A program made the position numbers and the translations under genes. Shown piece after piece: positions 1-7,691 of a stretch of DNA of 40,092 bases (positions are counted from its first letter, which is position 1; the number at the start of each line of letters is the position of its first letter). Origin of the DNA: Lachnospiraceae bacterium (GTDB lineage: Bacteria > Bacillota > Clostridia > Lachnospirales > Lachnospiraceae). The stretch is from NCBI GenBank assembly GCA_021771755.1, contig JAETOL010000031.1, positions 1 to 40,092 on the forward strand, given 5' to 3'. A model generated the notes under the pieces. That model did not search any database. It was not told where the DNA came from and worked only from the letters and a program-made list of their open reading frames with translations.

Positions 1-98
1 GGAGCACGCAAATTTTCTTAATCACTAATCAAGTCTTAGGCATCATTTGGAACAAACAATATCATTTGGCATAAAATTTAATCAAGTGCTGTTCTTGT

Positions 99-335
99 TT
101 ACCTAAATACCATTGCTTCCTGTCCTCTCAGGCCGGTCACACAGAGTACTCTCCAGATATTCATCTGAGCCACTGCTGCCAGGATAATGGATACCAGGAT
201 AACGAAACCAAAACTTGCCTGAAAGTCACTGGTAAATTTGGATGTCTGAGTCAGGAATCCGGGGCCGATCGCAGAGGTTGCCATCAGGAAAGCAGCACCT
301 AAAAGGGCTCCCCCGTTTTTCTTTTTGTCACTCAT
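99..335 (-). pseudogene. 5' fragment of an NRAMP-like metal transporter gene
   Basis: The 78-residue frame begins with a good ribosome-binding site (GAGGAGG, about 7 bases before ATG) and reads like the first two membrane segments of Lachnospiraceae NRAMP-family divalent metal transporters, with TSAIGPGFLTQT in the first helix and an AQMNIWRVL segment in the second. Family members run on for about 400 residues. Here similarity stops after GLRGQE (residue 73, near base 117), five unrelated residues follow, and then a stop. The sequence beyond (1-98) is AT-rich and unlike coding DNA. The first helix carries GPGF where canonical NRAMP proteins have DPGN, so the ion carried by the intact family is uncertain. 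The most likely explanation is interruption by an insertion or a deletion whose far side lies outside the window. Family assignment is by recognition, not a search. Confidence 0.65.
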
Positions 336-366
336 CTTCTTTCCTCCTCTTTGTTTTGATTTTTAT

Positions 367-396
367 AAAAAAAAGCACTCTGCCTATGCAGAGTGC
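367..396 (-). terminator. Rho-independent terminator of glyA
   Basis: A perfect 9-bp stem (GCACTCTGC with GCAGAGTGC) and a 4-base loop at 375-396 is followed on the minus strand by eight T residues (374-367). It lies between glyA and the NRAMP-like fragment, only about 30 bases before that fragment's start. Confidence 0.85.
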
Positions 397-459
397 CTTC
401 TTTACCAAACTGCTATACTATTATAACATAATTCTTATTATCGAACAAGATTTTTTTGT

Positions 460-1698
460 TCAACCTGCCAGTGGGTATTTGTCTGTCAGCGATTTCACAA
501 GTGCTTTTGCCTGTTCCTTATTGTCACGGCTTTTCAGCATCAGAGAAATTGCTTCTGCGATCACATCCATATCCTCCGGCTTCATTCCTCTGGAAGTAAC
601 TGCAGGAGTACCCAGACGGACACCGCTTGTCACAAACGGAGACTGCGGGTCATTGGGGATCGTATTTTTATTGCAGGTGATGTTCACCTCATCCAGAAGG
701 TTTTCCATTTCTTTACCGGTAACACCCAGGTTTTTCAGATCCACCAGCATCAGATGGTTATCCGTTCCTCCGGATACGATATCCACGCCTCTCTTCTGAA
801 GTCCGGCGCACAATGCCTTTGCATTTTCTACAACAAGGCGGGCATATTCCTTGAATTCCGGCTGAAGCGCTTCTTTTAAACATACGGCCTTGGCTGCGAT
901 CACATGCATCAGAGGGCCGCCCTGGATTCCCGGGAATACCGCTTTATTGAAATTAAATTTCTTTGCGTTTTCCGCATTGCATAAGATCAGGCCTCCTCTT
1001 GGTCCCCGTAAGGTTTTATGGGTCGTGGTTGTCACAACGTCAGCATATGGAATAGGGCTTGGGTGCTGTCCGCCTGCCACAAGACCTGCAATATGCGCCA
1101 TATCCACCATAAGATAAGAACCTGCCTCATCTGCGATCTCACGGAATTTTTTGAAATCAATGGTTCTTGCATAAGCGCTGGCGCCTGCAACGATCAGCTT
1201 CGGCTTACATTCCAGAGCAATTCGTCTGATCTCCTCATAGTCAAGGACACCGTCATCATTGACTCCATAGGATACTGCGTTAAAATACATACCGGACATG
1301 TTTGCCGGGCTTCCGTGTGTCAGATGTCCGCCATGTGCCAGATTCATTCCCAGAACGGTATCTCCCGGTTTCAGCATGGCGAAAAACACAGCCATATTTG
1401 CCTGAGCACCGGAATGTGGCTGCACGTTTGCATATTCACAGCCAAACAGTTCTTTGGCTCTTTCAATGGCAAGCTTCTCTACCTCATCCACACAACCGCA
1501 GCCACCGTAAAATCTTTTGCCCGGATAGCCTTCTGCGTATTTATTTGTCAGCGGGCTTCCCATCGCAGCCATAACCGCCTTGCTTACCCAGTTTTCTGAT
1601 GCGATCAGTTCAATGTGTGAGTTCTGGCGTTCTACCTCTGCCTCGATCAGTTCCGCAATGTCTTTATCAACTTTTTCAATTTCTCCTAATGAATACAT
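460..1698 (-). CDS. glyA: Serine hydroxymethyltransferase
   Basis: This is a 412-residue PLP enzyme interconverting serine plus tetrahydrofolate with glycine plus 5,10-methylene-tetrahydrofolate, the main cytosolic entry of one-carbon units. The sequence shows IELIASENW near residue 30, the folate/PLP region [11 protein letters not shown] near residue 91, [12 protein letters not shown] near 197 and the PLP lysine in [14 protein letters not shown] (Lys228). Length fits the family. The start is set at MYSLGEIEK because AAGGAGG sits 9-10 bases before it; an open reading extends 18 codons further upstream without a comparable site. It has its own consensus promoter (1761-1789) and terminator (367-396), so it looks monocistronic. 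It provides one-carbon units that the purine genes in this window also consume. Confidence 0.97.
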   Translation of the reverse strand: MYSLGEIEKVDKDIAELIEAEVERQNSHIELIASENWVSKAVMAAMGSPLTNKYAEGYPGKRFYGGCGCVDEVEKLAIERAKELFGCEYANVQPHSGAQANMAVFFAMLKPGDTVLGMNLAHGGHLTHGSPANMSGMYFNAVSYGVNDDGVLDYEEIRRIALECKPKLIVAGASAYARTIDFKKFREIADEAGSYLMVDMAHIAGLVAGGQHPSPIPYADVVTTTTHKTLRGPRGGLILCNAENAKKFNFNKAVFPGIQGGPLMHVIAAKAVCLKEALQPEFKEYARLVVENAKALCAGLQKRGVDIVSGGTDNHLMLVDLKNLGVTGKEMENLLDEVNITCNKNTIPNDPQSPFVTSGVRLGTPAVTSRGMKPEDMDVIAEAISLMLKSRDNKEQAKALVKSLTDKYPLAG

Positions 1699-1760
1699 GA
1701 TCCATCCTCCTTGTATGCAGCTTTTGCTTTTCCCTTTCCTCAGGAAAATCACTAAATGGA

Positions 1761-1789
1761 ATTATACCTGAATTCCGCCCGTATGTCAA
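1761..1789 (-). promoter_or_regulatory. glyA promoter
   Basis: On the minus strand TTGACA (1789-1784), 17 bases, then TATAAT (1766-1761): an exact consensus promoter. Transcription should start near 1754, giving a leader of roughly 55 bases with no riboswitch visible. Confidence 0.85.
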
Positions 1790-1857
1790 CGTACAAAAGA
1801 CATTTGTCCGCACCAGAAAAATTTTTGTGATGTTTTTGCAATTTTGTTAAGTTTTTT

Positions 1858-1886
1858 TTGACTATTTGTGATATATTCCCTATAAT
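1858..1886 (+). promoter_or_regulatory. Promoter of the alcohol dehydrogenase gene
   Basis: TTGACT (1858-1863), 17-base spacer, TATAAT (1881-1886). The start point would be near 1893 and the gene starts at 1922 after AAGGAG (1908-1912). Confidence 0.8.
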
Positions 1887-1921
1887 AAAAAGGAGTATTA
1901 AAAATCAAGGAGAAAAATACT

Positions 1922-3106
1922 ATGAGAGGCTTTGAATATTACACCCCCACCAGGGTGATCTTCGGAAAAGATACACATCTTCAGGCCGGTACTCTTCTGA
2001 AAGAATATGGCTGTAAAAAAGTTCTGATACATTATGGAAGCAACAGTGCTGTTTCTTCCGGGCTTCTGGACGAGATCTGCGCAAGCCTGAAAGAAGCCGG
2101 CGTAGACTATGTCACACTGGGAGGAGTCGTCTCCAATCCCCGCCTCAGCAAAGTCCGGGAAGGAATCCGGCTCTGTCAGGAAGAACAGGTGGATTTTATT
2201 CTTGCCGTAGGAGGCGGAAGTGTCATTGACTCCTCCAAGGCCATCGGCTACGGGGTTGCCAATCCCTGGACAGATGTCTGGAACTTTTTCCTGAAGACAG
2301 AAGTCCCCAAAGACTGTCTTCCTATTGCCGCCATTCCCACTATTGCCGCTTCCGGCAGTGAAATGAGCGGTTCCTGCGTAATCACAAATGAAGACGGCTG
2401 GCTGAAAAGAGGCTCCACCAGAAGCGATCTCTGCCGTCCCAGATTTGCACTGCTGAATCCAAGGCTTACCTACACCCTGCCTCAGTATCAGACCGAAAGC
2501 GGCTGTGTAGATATCCTTCTTCACACTATGGAACGTTATTTTGTCAACCTGGAAACCATGGAGATCACAGACAGTATCAGTGAGTCTCTTATGCAGACAG
2601 TCATCTATAATGCAAGAATCCTCATGAAAGAACCGGGAAATTACAATGCCCGTGCAGAGGTCATGTGGGCCGGAAGCCTTTCCCATAACGGACTGACCGG
2701 CTGCGGAACCGGCGGAGGAGACTGGGCATGTCACCAGCTCGAACATGAACTGGGCGGTCTTTATGATGTAGCTCACGGTGCAGGGCTTGCAGCCATCTGG
2801 GGAAGCTGGGCACGATATGTTTATCAGGAAAACCCGGAGCGTTTTGCCCAGTTTGCCACCAATGTATTTGACATTCCCTGCTTTGCCGATTTTGAAAGCA
2901 CTGCTCTTGCCGGGATCGAGGCAATGGAGGACTTTTTCCGTTCCATCAAAATGCCGACCAGCCTCCATGAGCTTGGACTTGATCTGGATGAAAAGCAGAT
3001 CCATGAGCTGGCCTTTAAGTGCAGCTTTGAGGATACCAGAACCATTGGTGTGTTTAAACAGCTGAATATGAAGGATATGGAAAAAATATATCTTATGGCC
3101 CGCTGA
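1922..3106 (+). CDS. Iron-containing alcohol dehydrogenase (YqhD/BDH type)
   Basis: A 394-residue NAD(P)H-dependent alcohol/aldehyde oxidoreductase of the metal-dependent type III family, related to butanol dehydrogenases and YqhD. The nucleotide-binding loop AVGGGSVIDSSKAIG is near residue 95. The four metal ligands are recognisable: Asp and His in VDILLHTMERYF, His in CHQLEHEL and His in AHGAGLA, the last two 14 residues apart as in YqhD. The start follows AAGGAG by 8-9 bases. It is monocistronic, with a consensus promoter upstream and a strong terminator downstream. Role is probably reduction of an aldehyde to recycle NAD(P)+ during fermentation or to detoxify aldehydes; the substrate cannot be read from sequence. 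Confidence 0.92.
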   Translation: MRGFEYYTPTRVIFGKDTHLQAGTLLKEYGCKKVLIHYGSNSAVSSGLLDEICASLKEAGVDYVTLGGVVSNPRLSKVREGIRLCQEEQVDFILAVGGGSVIDSSKAIGYGVANPWTDVWNFFLKTEVPKDCLPIAAIPTIAASGSEMSGSCVITNEDGWLKRGSTRSDLCRPRFALLNPRLTYTLPQYQTESGCVDILLHTMERYFVNLETMEITDSISESLMQTVIYNARILMKEPGNYNARAEVMWAGSLSHNGLTGCGTGGGDWACHQLEHELGGLYDVAHGAGLAAIWGSWARYVYQENPERFAQFATNVFDIPCFADFESTALAGIEAMEDFFRSIKMPTSLHELGLDLDEKQIHELAFKCSFEDTRTIGVFKQLNMKDMEKIYLMAR

Positions 3107-3133
3107 TACAGAGGTATCTCATCGTTCCCGTAC

Positions 3134-3185
3134 AAAAAAGCCTGACGGTTTCACAACAGTGAGTGAATACCGTCAGGCTTTCTTT
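3134..3185. terminator. Bidirectional terminator between convergent genes
   Basis: Perfect 10-bp stem GCCTGACGGT (3140-3149) with ACCGTCAGGC (3169-3178). It is followed by TTTCTTT on the plus strand and by a six-T run on the minus strand, so it can stop both the dehydrogenase transcript and the NifX/MinD operon. Confidence 0.88.
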
Positions 3186-3213
3186 ATTTCAGAAGCTTTG
3201 TCTGATAATATGT

Positions 3214-3573
3214 TTAGTGCTCGCCGCACTCATGGGCATGTTCATGCTCATGGCAGATAGAACCGGTAGAGATCAGTTCTCCTTTTAAGTAAGCTTCTAC
3301 TGCTGCAGCCGCATCTCCCTGAGCGCCTACGATCACTTCTACGCCACGCTCATTAAAAATATCTACAGCTCCGCCGCCCATTCCGCCGGAAATGATCACT
3401 TCCGCACCGTGGTCAGCCAGGAAGTTCGGAAGGAATCCCGGGCGATGTCCCGGATTCGGAACGCTGTTTTCTGCGACAATCTTATCTCCTTCTGTATCGA
3501 AGAAAATAAAATTCTCACAATGACCAAAATGACCTGCAACTTCTTTTCCCATAGCAGCAACTACAATTTTCAT
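3214..3573 (-). CDS. NifX/NifB-like iron-molybdenum cofactor domain protein with His/Cys tail
   Basis: A 119-residue protein of the dinitrogenase iron-molybdenum cofactor family (NifX/NafY/ORP fold), which bind metal-sulfur clusters. The conserved N-terminal GHFGHCENFIFFD segment is followed by GFLPNFLADHGAEVIISGGMGGGAVDI in shorter family blocks, ending the fold near residue 100. The last 14 residues are an acidic histidine- and cysteine-rich tail (CHEHEHAHECGEH) that looks like a metal-binding appendix. It is the last gene of the operon, 23 bases after the second MinD ATPase. No nitrogenase genes are in view, so a role in nitrogen fixation is not suggested; assembly or storage of another metal-sulfur cluster is more likely. 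Function in this family outside nitrogenase is mostly unknown. Confidence 0.85.
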   Translation of the reverse strand: MKIVVAAMGKEVAGHFGHCENFIFFDTEGDKIVAENSVPNPGHRPGFLPNFLADHGAEVIISGGMGGGAVDIFNERGVEVIVGAQGDAAAAVEAYLKGELISTGSICHEHEHAHECGEH

Positions 3574-3596
3574 AACTATTATCTCCTTTTTGTTTA

Positions 3597-4460
3597 TTAT
3601 ATTTTTAATTCATTTCTGACATTTTTATAAATCTGCAATAATGCAGTACGCGCCGGACAGTCAACGGCCGCGACGCTTTTGCCTGCATTAACCGCCTTCG
3701 ACACTTCTTTATCATAGGGAATCCTGCCCATAAAAGGAATTCCCTGTTCATCGCACCATTCCTCAATTTCTTTTGTTTTTTCCGGACTGGTGTCCCATTT
3801 GTTTACACATACTCCCATTTTCATCTGGAAGGACTCTGCTGTTTTTATCAGTCTCTCCAGATCATTTTTTCCGGAAACCGATGGTTCCGCAACGATCAGG
3901 ACCAGATCCATCCCGCTCATGGAAGCGATCACCGGGCAGCCAATGCCAGGAGAACCATCGATCACAGCAAGATCCGTCTCCGGCGCTGCTTTCAGCATGG
4001 CAAGCTTTACCGCTGTTACCAGCTTACCTGAGTTTCCTCGTCCCATTTTTAATGCAGCAGTGGAAAAAACAGTTTCCCCTTTATAAAGCTCCTGTCTGCC
4101 TGCCACATCCTCTTTCATGGTAACTGCAGACCGGGGACATACATATTCACAGATACCGCAGCCCTCACAGGCGTAATCCAGGATCTGATAAACCTCTCCG
4201 CAGCTTTTGACTGCACCAAACCTGCAGTGCTCTGCACACTGTCCGCAGCCAACACATTTTTCCGGATCGATCTCTGCTTTTTCTACCCCCAAAAAATCAG
4301 ATACTTCCGGCTGAACTTCCATTTTTGTGATAAGATGAAGATTGGGCGCATCCACATCACAATCCGCAATAGCCCTTGCCTGTGCAAATTCAATAAAGGA
4401 AGAGGACACCGTCGTTTTTCCGGTTCCGCCCTTTCCGCTTAATACCAGAAGACGTTTCAT
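3597..4460 (-). CDS. MinD/ParA-type ATPase with two 4Fe-4S ferredoxin motifs (second copy)
   Basis: A 287-residue cytoplasmic P-loop ATPase. The deviant Walker A is at the N-terminus (SGKGGTGKTTV), then a DCDVDAPNLHL switch, then an inserted ferredoxin module with two CxxCxxCxxxC sets (CVGCGQCAEHC and CEGCGICEYVC, residues about 63-115), and the VIDGSPGIGCPV Walker B-like segment near 165. Such ATPases are paired in uncharacterised operons with NifX-like proteins and in the Desulfovibrio ORP complex. The start codon overlaps the stop of the preceding MinD gene by four bases, so translation is probably coupled. Likely role: ATP-dependent assembly or transfer of an Fe-S or mixed metal cluster to the neighbouring NifX-like proteins (inference). 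Confidence 0.9.
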   Translation of the reverse strand: MKRLLVLSGKGGTGKTTVSSSFIEFAQARAIADCDVDAPNLHLITKMEVQPEVSDFLGVEKAEIDPEKCVGCGQCAEHCRFGAVKSCGEVYQILDYACEGCGICEYVCPRSAVTMKEDVAGRQELYKGETVFSTAALKMGRGNSGKLVTAVKLAMLKAAPETDLAVIDGSPGIGCPVIASMSGMDLVLIVAEPSVSGKNDLERLIKTAESFQMKMGVCVNKWDTSPEKTKEIEEWCDEQGIPFMGRIPYDKEVSKAVNAGKSVAAVDCPARTALLQIYKNVRNELKI

Positions 4461-5293
4461 GCCTGTCCACCTCCTGTTTTTTTCAGAAGCTCCTGAAAGA
4501 TTTTTCTGTATTCCGGAACTTCTTCTACAAGAATCTTTCCGGAAGAAACAATTTCTGCAATTCTTTCTTCATAAGGGATTCTGAGAAGGATTGGAAGTTT
4601 CTTCTCCTTACAGTATTCTTCCAGAGGCTCATACAGCCCTTCCCACTTATTGATCACAACACCGCAGGGCTTCCCAAGAAGCGCAGCCAATTCATGGACC
4701 ATACAGAAATTATGGAACCCAAAAGCAGTCGGTTCCGCCACCAGGATACAGAAATCTGCATCTGAAATACTTTCCACCACAGGGCAGGCGCTTCCCGGAG
4801 GGCAGTCGATCAGAACAGGAACATTCTGTCTCTCCGCTTCCTTCAGGGCTTCCTGAATCACAGGCACACCAGAAGCCTCTCCCAGATTCAGGATTCCTGT
4901 AACCACCCGGGTCTCCCCGTGATGACCGGTTTCTACCCTGCCAATGACCTTTTCCCTTTCTGTCACTGCCTGATCGGGACATACAAGAGAACAGCCTCCA
5001 CAGGAATGACAGACTTCCGCAAACACCTTAGGCTTGTCTTTGATATAGACCAGAGCATGAAACCGGCAGAAATCCACACAGGTACGGCAGCCGGTGCACT
5101 TCTCCGGGTCAAACTCCGGAAGGGCAGTGGTCACTTCTGTTGCGCTCACATCCTGTGGTTTCAGAAACAGACGGCCGTTTGGTTCCTCCACATCACAGTC
5201 AATATAAACTGCCTGTCCGGCAGCCGCAGCAAGATTCACTGCTGTCAGTGTTTTTCCGGCTCCGCCTTTTCCGCTTAAAACTGCAATTTTCAT
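4457..5293 (-). CDS. MinD/ParA-type ATPase with two 4Fe-4S ferredoxin motifs (first copy)
   Basis: A 278-residue paralogue of the next gene with the same layout: Walker A SGKGGAGKTLT at residues 6-16, DCDVEEPNGRLF, ferredoxin insertion with CTGCRTCVDFC and CHSCGGCSLVC (about residues 67-108), and LIDCPPGSACPV near 160. It lies second after the NifX-like gene, overlapping it by four bases at 5290-5293 and the following ATPase by four bases at 4457-4460. The two divergent copies probably form a heterodimer, as the paired ATPases of ORP-like operons are thought to do; this is inference. Each carries eight ferredoxin-type cysteines, enough for two 4Fe-4S clusters. Confidence 0.9.
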   Translation of the reverse strand: MKIAVLSGKGGAGKTLTAVNLAAAAGQAVYIDCDVEEPNGRLFLKPQDVSATEVTTALPEFDPEKCTGCRTCVDFCRFHALVYIKDKPKVFAEVCHSCGGCSLVCPDQAVTEREKVIGRVETGHHGETRVVTGILNLGEASGVPVIQEALKEAERQNVPVLIDCPPGSACPVVESISDADFCILVAEPTAFGFHNFCMVHELAALLGKPCGVVINKWEGLYEPLEEYCKEKKLPILLRIPYEERIAEIVSSGKILVEEVPEYRKIFQELLKKTGGGQA

Positions 5294-5646
5294 CTTATTC
5301 CCTGATAACCTCCATGGAAATGAGTCAAGACAGATAATTTTCCTTCTTTAAAAGCCTCAATATTCTGGCTGACTCCCATTCCTTCTGATTTGTAGATTTT
5401 GACATCTGCAGCCTGAAGAACTTCTGCAGAGTTTGTACCGCAGCGTGGTGTGATCAGCGCCTCTGCCTGGCAGTCCAGGACAAACTGGGCAGCCTTAAGT
5501 CCGGCTCCTCCCTGAACCTGGGATGCAGGATTGTTCTTTATTTCCGTTGTTCCGGTTTCGGTATCATGAACCGCGAAATAAGGTGCTCTTCCAAATGTCA
5601 CGCAGATCACATCTTTCTCTTCATCTACCGGTAAAATCACTCTCAT
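5290..5646 (-). CDS. NifX-like iron-molybdenum cofactor domain protein
   Basis: A 118-residue protein of the NifX/NafY/ORP family. It opens MRVILPVDEEKDVICVTFGRAPYF and carries the mid-domain ALITPRCGTNSAEVL with a single cysteine. The start is placed at 5646, where AAGGAGG stands about 8 bases before ATG; the frame is open for 27 more codons but those overlap the upstream gene. It overlaps the DUF134 gene end by 26 bases and the next ATPase by four, so the operon is translationally coupled throughout. It lacks the His/Cys tail of its paralogue at 3214-3573, suggesting the two carry out different steps, perhaps scaffold versus carrier. Confidence 0.85.
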   Translation of the reverse strand: MRVILPVDEEKDVICVTFGRAPYFAVHDTETGTTEIKNNPASQVQGGAGLKAAQFVLDCQAEALITPRCGTNSAEVLQAADVKIYKSEGMGVSQNIEAFKEGKLSVLTHFHGGYQGIR

Positions 5647-6013
5647 TGTTTTTTCCTCCTTGTTCCTTATTTTCGAAATACCTTTTTTTGCATCCGCCGC
5701 ATCTGAAATAGTTTCTTCCGCCTTCACAGATCTGATAATTGCCGCCCTGGATCCGTATGGGAAGTCCGTCTACTATTGCTGTGGCGATTTTTTTTCTGGC
5801 ACATGTGTAGATCTGCTGGACCGTAGTTCGTGCCACCTGCATATACTCTCCACATTCTTCCTGGGAAAATCCCTCTCTGTCTATCAGACGGATGGTTTCA
5901 TATTCATCCACCGTCAGGATCACACCTCCGGCATCTTCACCGGATTCCCCGGGAACAAAGGATAGGGTTCCCGGAAGTCTGCATACCTTCCTGCATTTTG
6001 TAGGTCTTGGCAT
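5621..6013 (-). CDS. DUF134 family DNA-binding regulator
   Basis: A 130-residue protein. It begins MPRPTKCRKVCRLPG, typical of DUF134, followed by a sigma-70 region 4-like helix-turn-helix (about residues 33-80, LTVDEYETIRLIDREGFSQ and the YMQVARTTVQQIY recognition part). The C-terminus is cysteine-rich (RCGGCKKRYF), a possible metal or Fe-S sensing site. The start is set by AGGAGG about 7 bases before ATG at 6013. It is the first gene of the NifX/MinD operon, and its promoter is buried in palindromes built on CATATGTC, so it most likely represses or senses for its own operon. DUF134 proteins are commonly next to NifX-like and MinD genes, but their signal is not established. Confidence 0.88.
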   Translation of the reverse strand: MPRPTKCRKVCRLPGTLSFVPGESGEDAGGVILTVDEYETIRLIDREGFSQEECGEYMQVARTTVQQIYTCARKKIATAIVDGLPIRIQGGNYQICEGGRNYFRCGGCKKRYFENKEQGGKNNESDFTGR

Positions 6014-6031
6014 CTCCACACCTCCTTTTTC

Positions 6032-6103
6032 TGACATATGTCATTTAATCTTATTATAAAACAAATATGGCATATGTCAATAACTTTTTTGACATATGCC
6101 ATA
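6032..6103 (-). promoter_or_regulatory. Promoter and palindromic operators of the DUF134/NifX/MinD operon
   Basis: Minus-strand promoter TTGACA (6080-6075), 16 bases, TATAAT (6058-6053). The -35 box is inside the right edge of one arm of an inverted repeat with 15-bp arms (6066-6080 and 6089-6103, 8-base gap; each arm contains GGCATATGTCAA). A third copy, the perfect 12-bp palindrome TGACATATGTCA, lies at 6032-6043, just after the predicted start point. Three copies of one motif around the promoter imply autoregulation, most simply by the DUF134 protein (inference). Confidence 0.75.
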
Positions 6104-6191
6104 AATATATACCTTTTTTCTTTTTCTGTTTTATGATACCATAAACTCACACTCTGTTACAAAAATATATACAGAAACAGGAGAATCTAAA

Positions 6192-7691
6192 ATGAACAAC
6201 TCAGTCGCAAGATTAAAAGATCACATGAAAAAGATTGAACAGTACCAGACCATAGAAAACCTTCTCTACTGGGATCTGGCCACTATGACTCCGGAAAAAG
6301 GAGTGGACTCCAAAGCAGAGGCCATCGGATTTTTCTCTACGGAAGCCTTCCGCCTTTCCACTTCAGAAGAATACGGCAGCCTTTTAAAAGAACTTTCTGC
6401 CCCGGAAAATTATAATACACTGGAACCTGCCATAAAGGTCACAGTCAGACGGGAGCTTCGGGATTATGAACGCTTCTGCCGTGTCCCGGAGGACTTTTAT
6501 ACAGAGTATGTAACTCTGAAGGCCCGCTCCCAGAGAGCCTGGGAAACAGCAAAAAAGGCAAGTGATTTTTCTGTTTATGCTCCTTATCTGGATAAGATCA
6601 TCCAGATGACCAAGCAGTATGTCCGTTATATGGAGCCGGATCAGAAACCCTATGAAGTTCTTCTGGACATGTTTGAAGAAGGCATGGACAGCCAGACAAT
6701 TGACCGTGTATTTGAGGAATTAAAAGAAGGACTCCGCCCTCTTCTGAAAAAAATCCGTGAAGCAGAACAGCCGGATCTTTCTGCCCTGAAAGGTATCTAT
6801 CCGATTTCCGGTCAGAAAAAACTGCAGGATATGCTGCTTTCCTATATGGGTTTTGACTTTACAAAAGGTACCACAGCAGAAAGTGAGCATCCATTTACCT
6901 CCGAAATTGGTTCCGGAGATATCCGTATCACCAATCATTTCAGAGAAGAAGATCCTCTGGCAGCCATCTTCAGTGCCATTCATGAAGGAGGACATGCCAT
7001 TTTTGATCAGAATATCGATCCTTCCTATGCGCACACCTCTGTTATGCAGGTAAATATGATGGGACTTCATGAAAGTCAGTCCAGATTTTACGAAAATATC
7101 CTTGGAAGAAACCCGGGTTTCTGGTCTCCCATTTATACAAAGCTTGGCGAGCTTCTTCCTCATTTCCAGGAAGTACCTTTTGATACCTTCTTAAAAGCCA
7201 TTAACCATGTGGAGCCAAGTATGATCCGTATTGATGCAGACGAAGTCACCTATTGTCTTCATATTATTTTGCGTTATGAAATTGAACGCGCCATTTTTAA
7301 CGATGAGGTGACAACAGAAGAACTTCCTGCACTGTGGAATGACAAGATGGAAGAACTGCTCGGCATCCGTCCTGCCACTGATGCAGAAGGTGTTCTTCAG
7401 GACACCCACTGGTCTGACGGTTCCTTTGGCTATTTCCCCTCCTATCTTCTTGGGTCTGTCTATGACGGTATGTTTCTGGAGGCAATGGAAAAGGAACTTG
7501 AAAGTATTGAGGAGATCATGTCAAAAGGCGAGATCATGAAGATCACCAAATGGCTGAACACCAATATCCATCAGAACGGCAGTCTTTATACTTCCCGTGA
7601 GGTCATCCAGCGCCTCTGCGGCAAAGAAATTTCTGCCAGACCGCTTCTGGATTACTTTAATAAAAAATATTCGGAAATTTATTCTTTCTGA
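6192..7691 (+). CDS. M32 family metallocarboxypeptidase
   Basis: A 499-residue cytoplasmic zinc carboxypeptidase of family M32 (Taq carboxypeptidase type), releasing C-terminal residues from peptides. The zinc site HEGGH is near residue 265 in SAIHEGGHAIFDQNI, and the third-ligand region GLHESQSRFYEN is about 30 residues later. The N-terminal YWDLATMTPEKG block and the C-terminal GSFGYFPSYLLGSVYDG block are family signatures; length is exactly typical. The start follows CAGGAG by about 9 bases. It stands alone between the NifX/MinD operon (divergent) and the diguanylate cyclase gene, with which it overlaps tail to tail by 13 bases. No promoter with a good -35 box was found in the 90 bases before it. 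Confidence 0.93.
   Translation: MNNSVARLKDHMKKIEQYQTIENLLYWDLATMTPEKGVDSKAEAIGFFSTEAFRLSTSEEYGSLLKELSAPENYNTLEPAIKVTVRRELRDYERFCRVPEDFYTEYVTLKARSQRAWETAKKASDFSVYAPYLDKIIQMTKQYVRYMEPDQKPYEVLLDMFEEGMDSQTIDRVFEELKEGLRPLLKKIREAEQPDLSALKGIYPISGQKKLQDMLLSYMGFDFTKGTTAESEHPFTSEIGSGDIRITNHFREEDPLAAIFSAIHEGGHAIFDQNIDPSYAHTSVMQVNMMGLHESQSRFYENILGRNPGFWSPIYTKLGELLPHFQEVPFDTFLKAINHVEPSMIRIDADEVTYCLHIILRYEIERAIFNDEVTTEELPALWNDKMEELLGIRPATDAEGVLQDTHWSDGSFGYFPSYLLGSVYDGMFLEAMEKELESIEEIMSKGEIMKITKWLNTNIHQNGSLYTSREVIQRLCGKEISARPLLDYFNKKYSEIYSF

Noticed and set aside
1898-3004. A 368-codon open frame antisense to the alcohol dehydrogenase gene
   Set aside because: It mirrors a clearly real gene with full family motifs, promoter and ribosome-binding site on the other strand, and its protein has no recognisable features.
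6089-6117. A plus-strand promoter for the M32 gene starting from TTGACA at 6089-6094
   Set aside because: No acceptable -10 box lies 15-19 bases downstream; this TTGACA arises from the symmetry of the operator palindrome.
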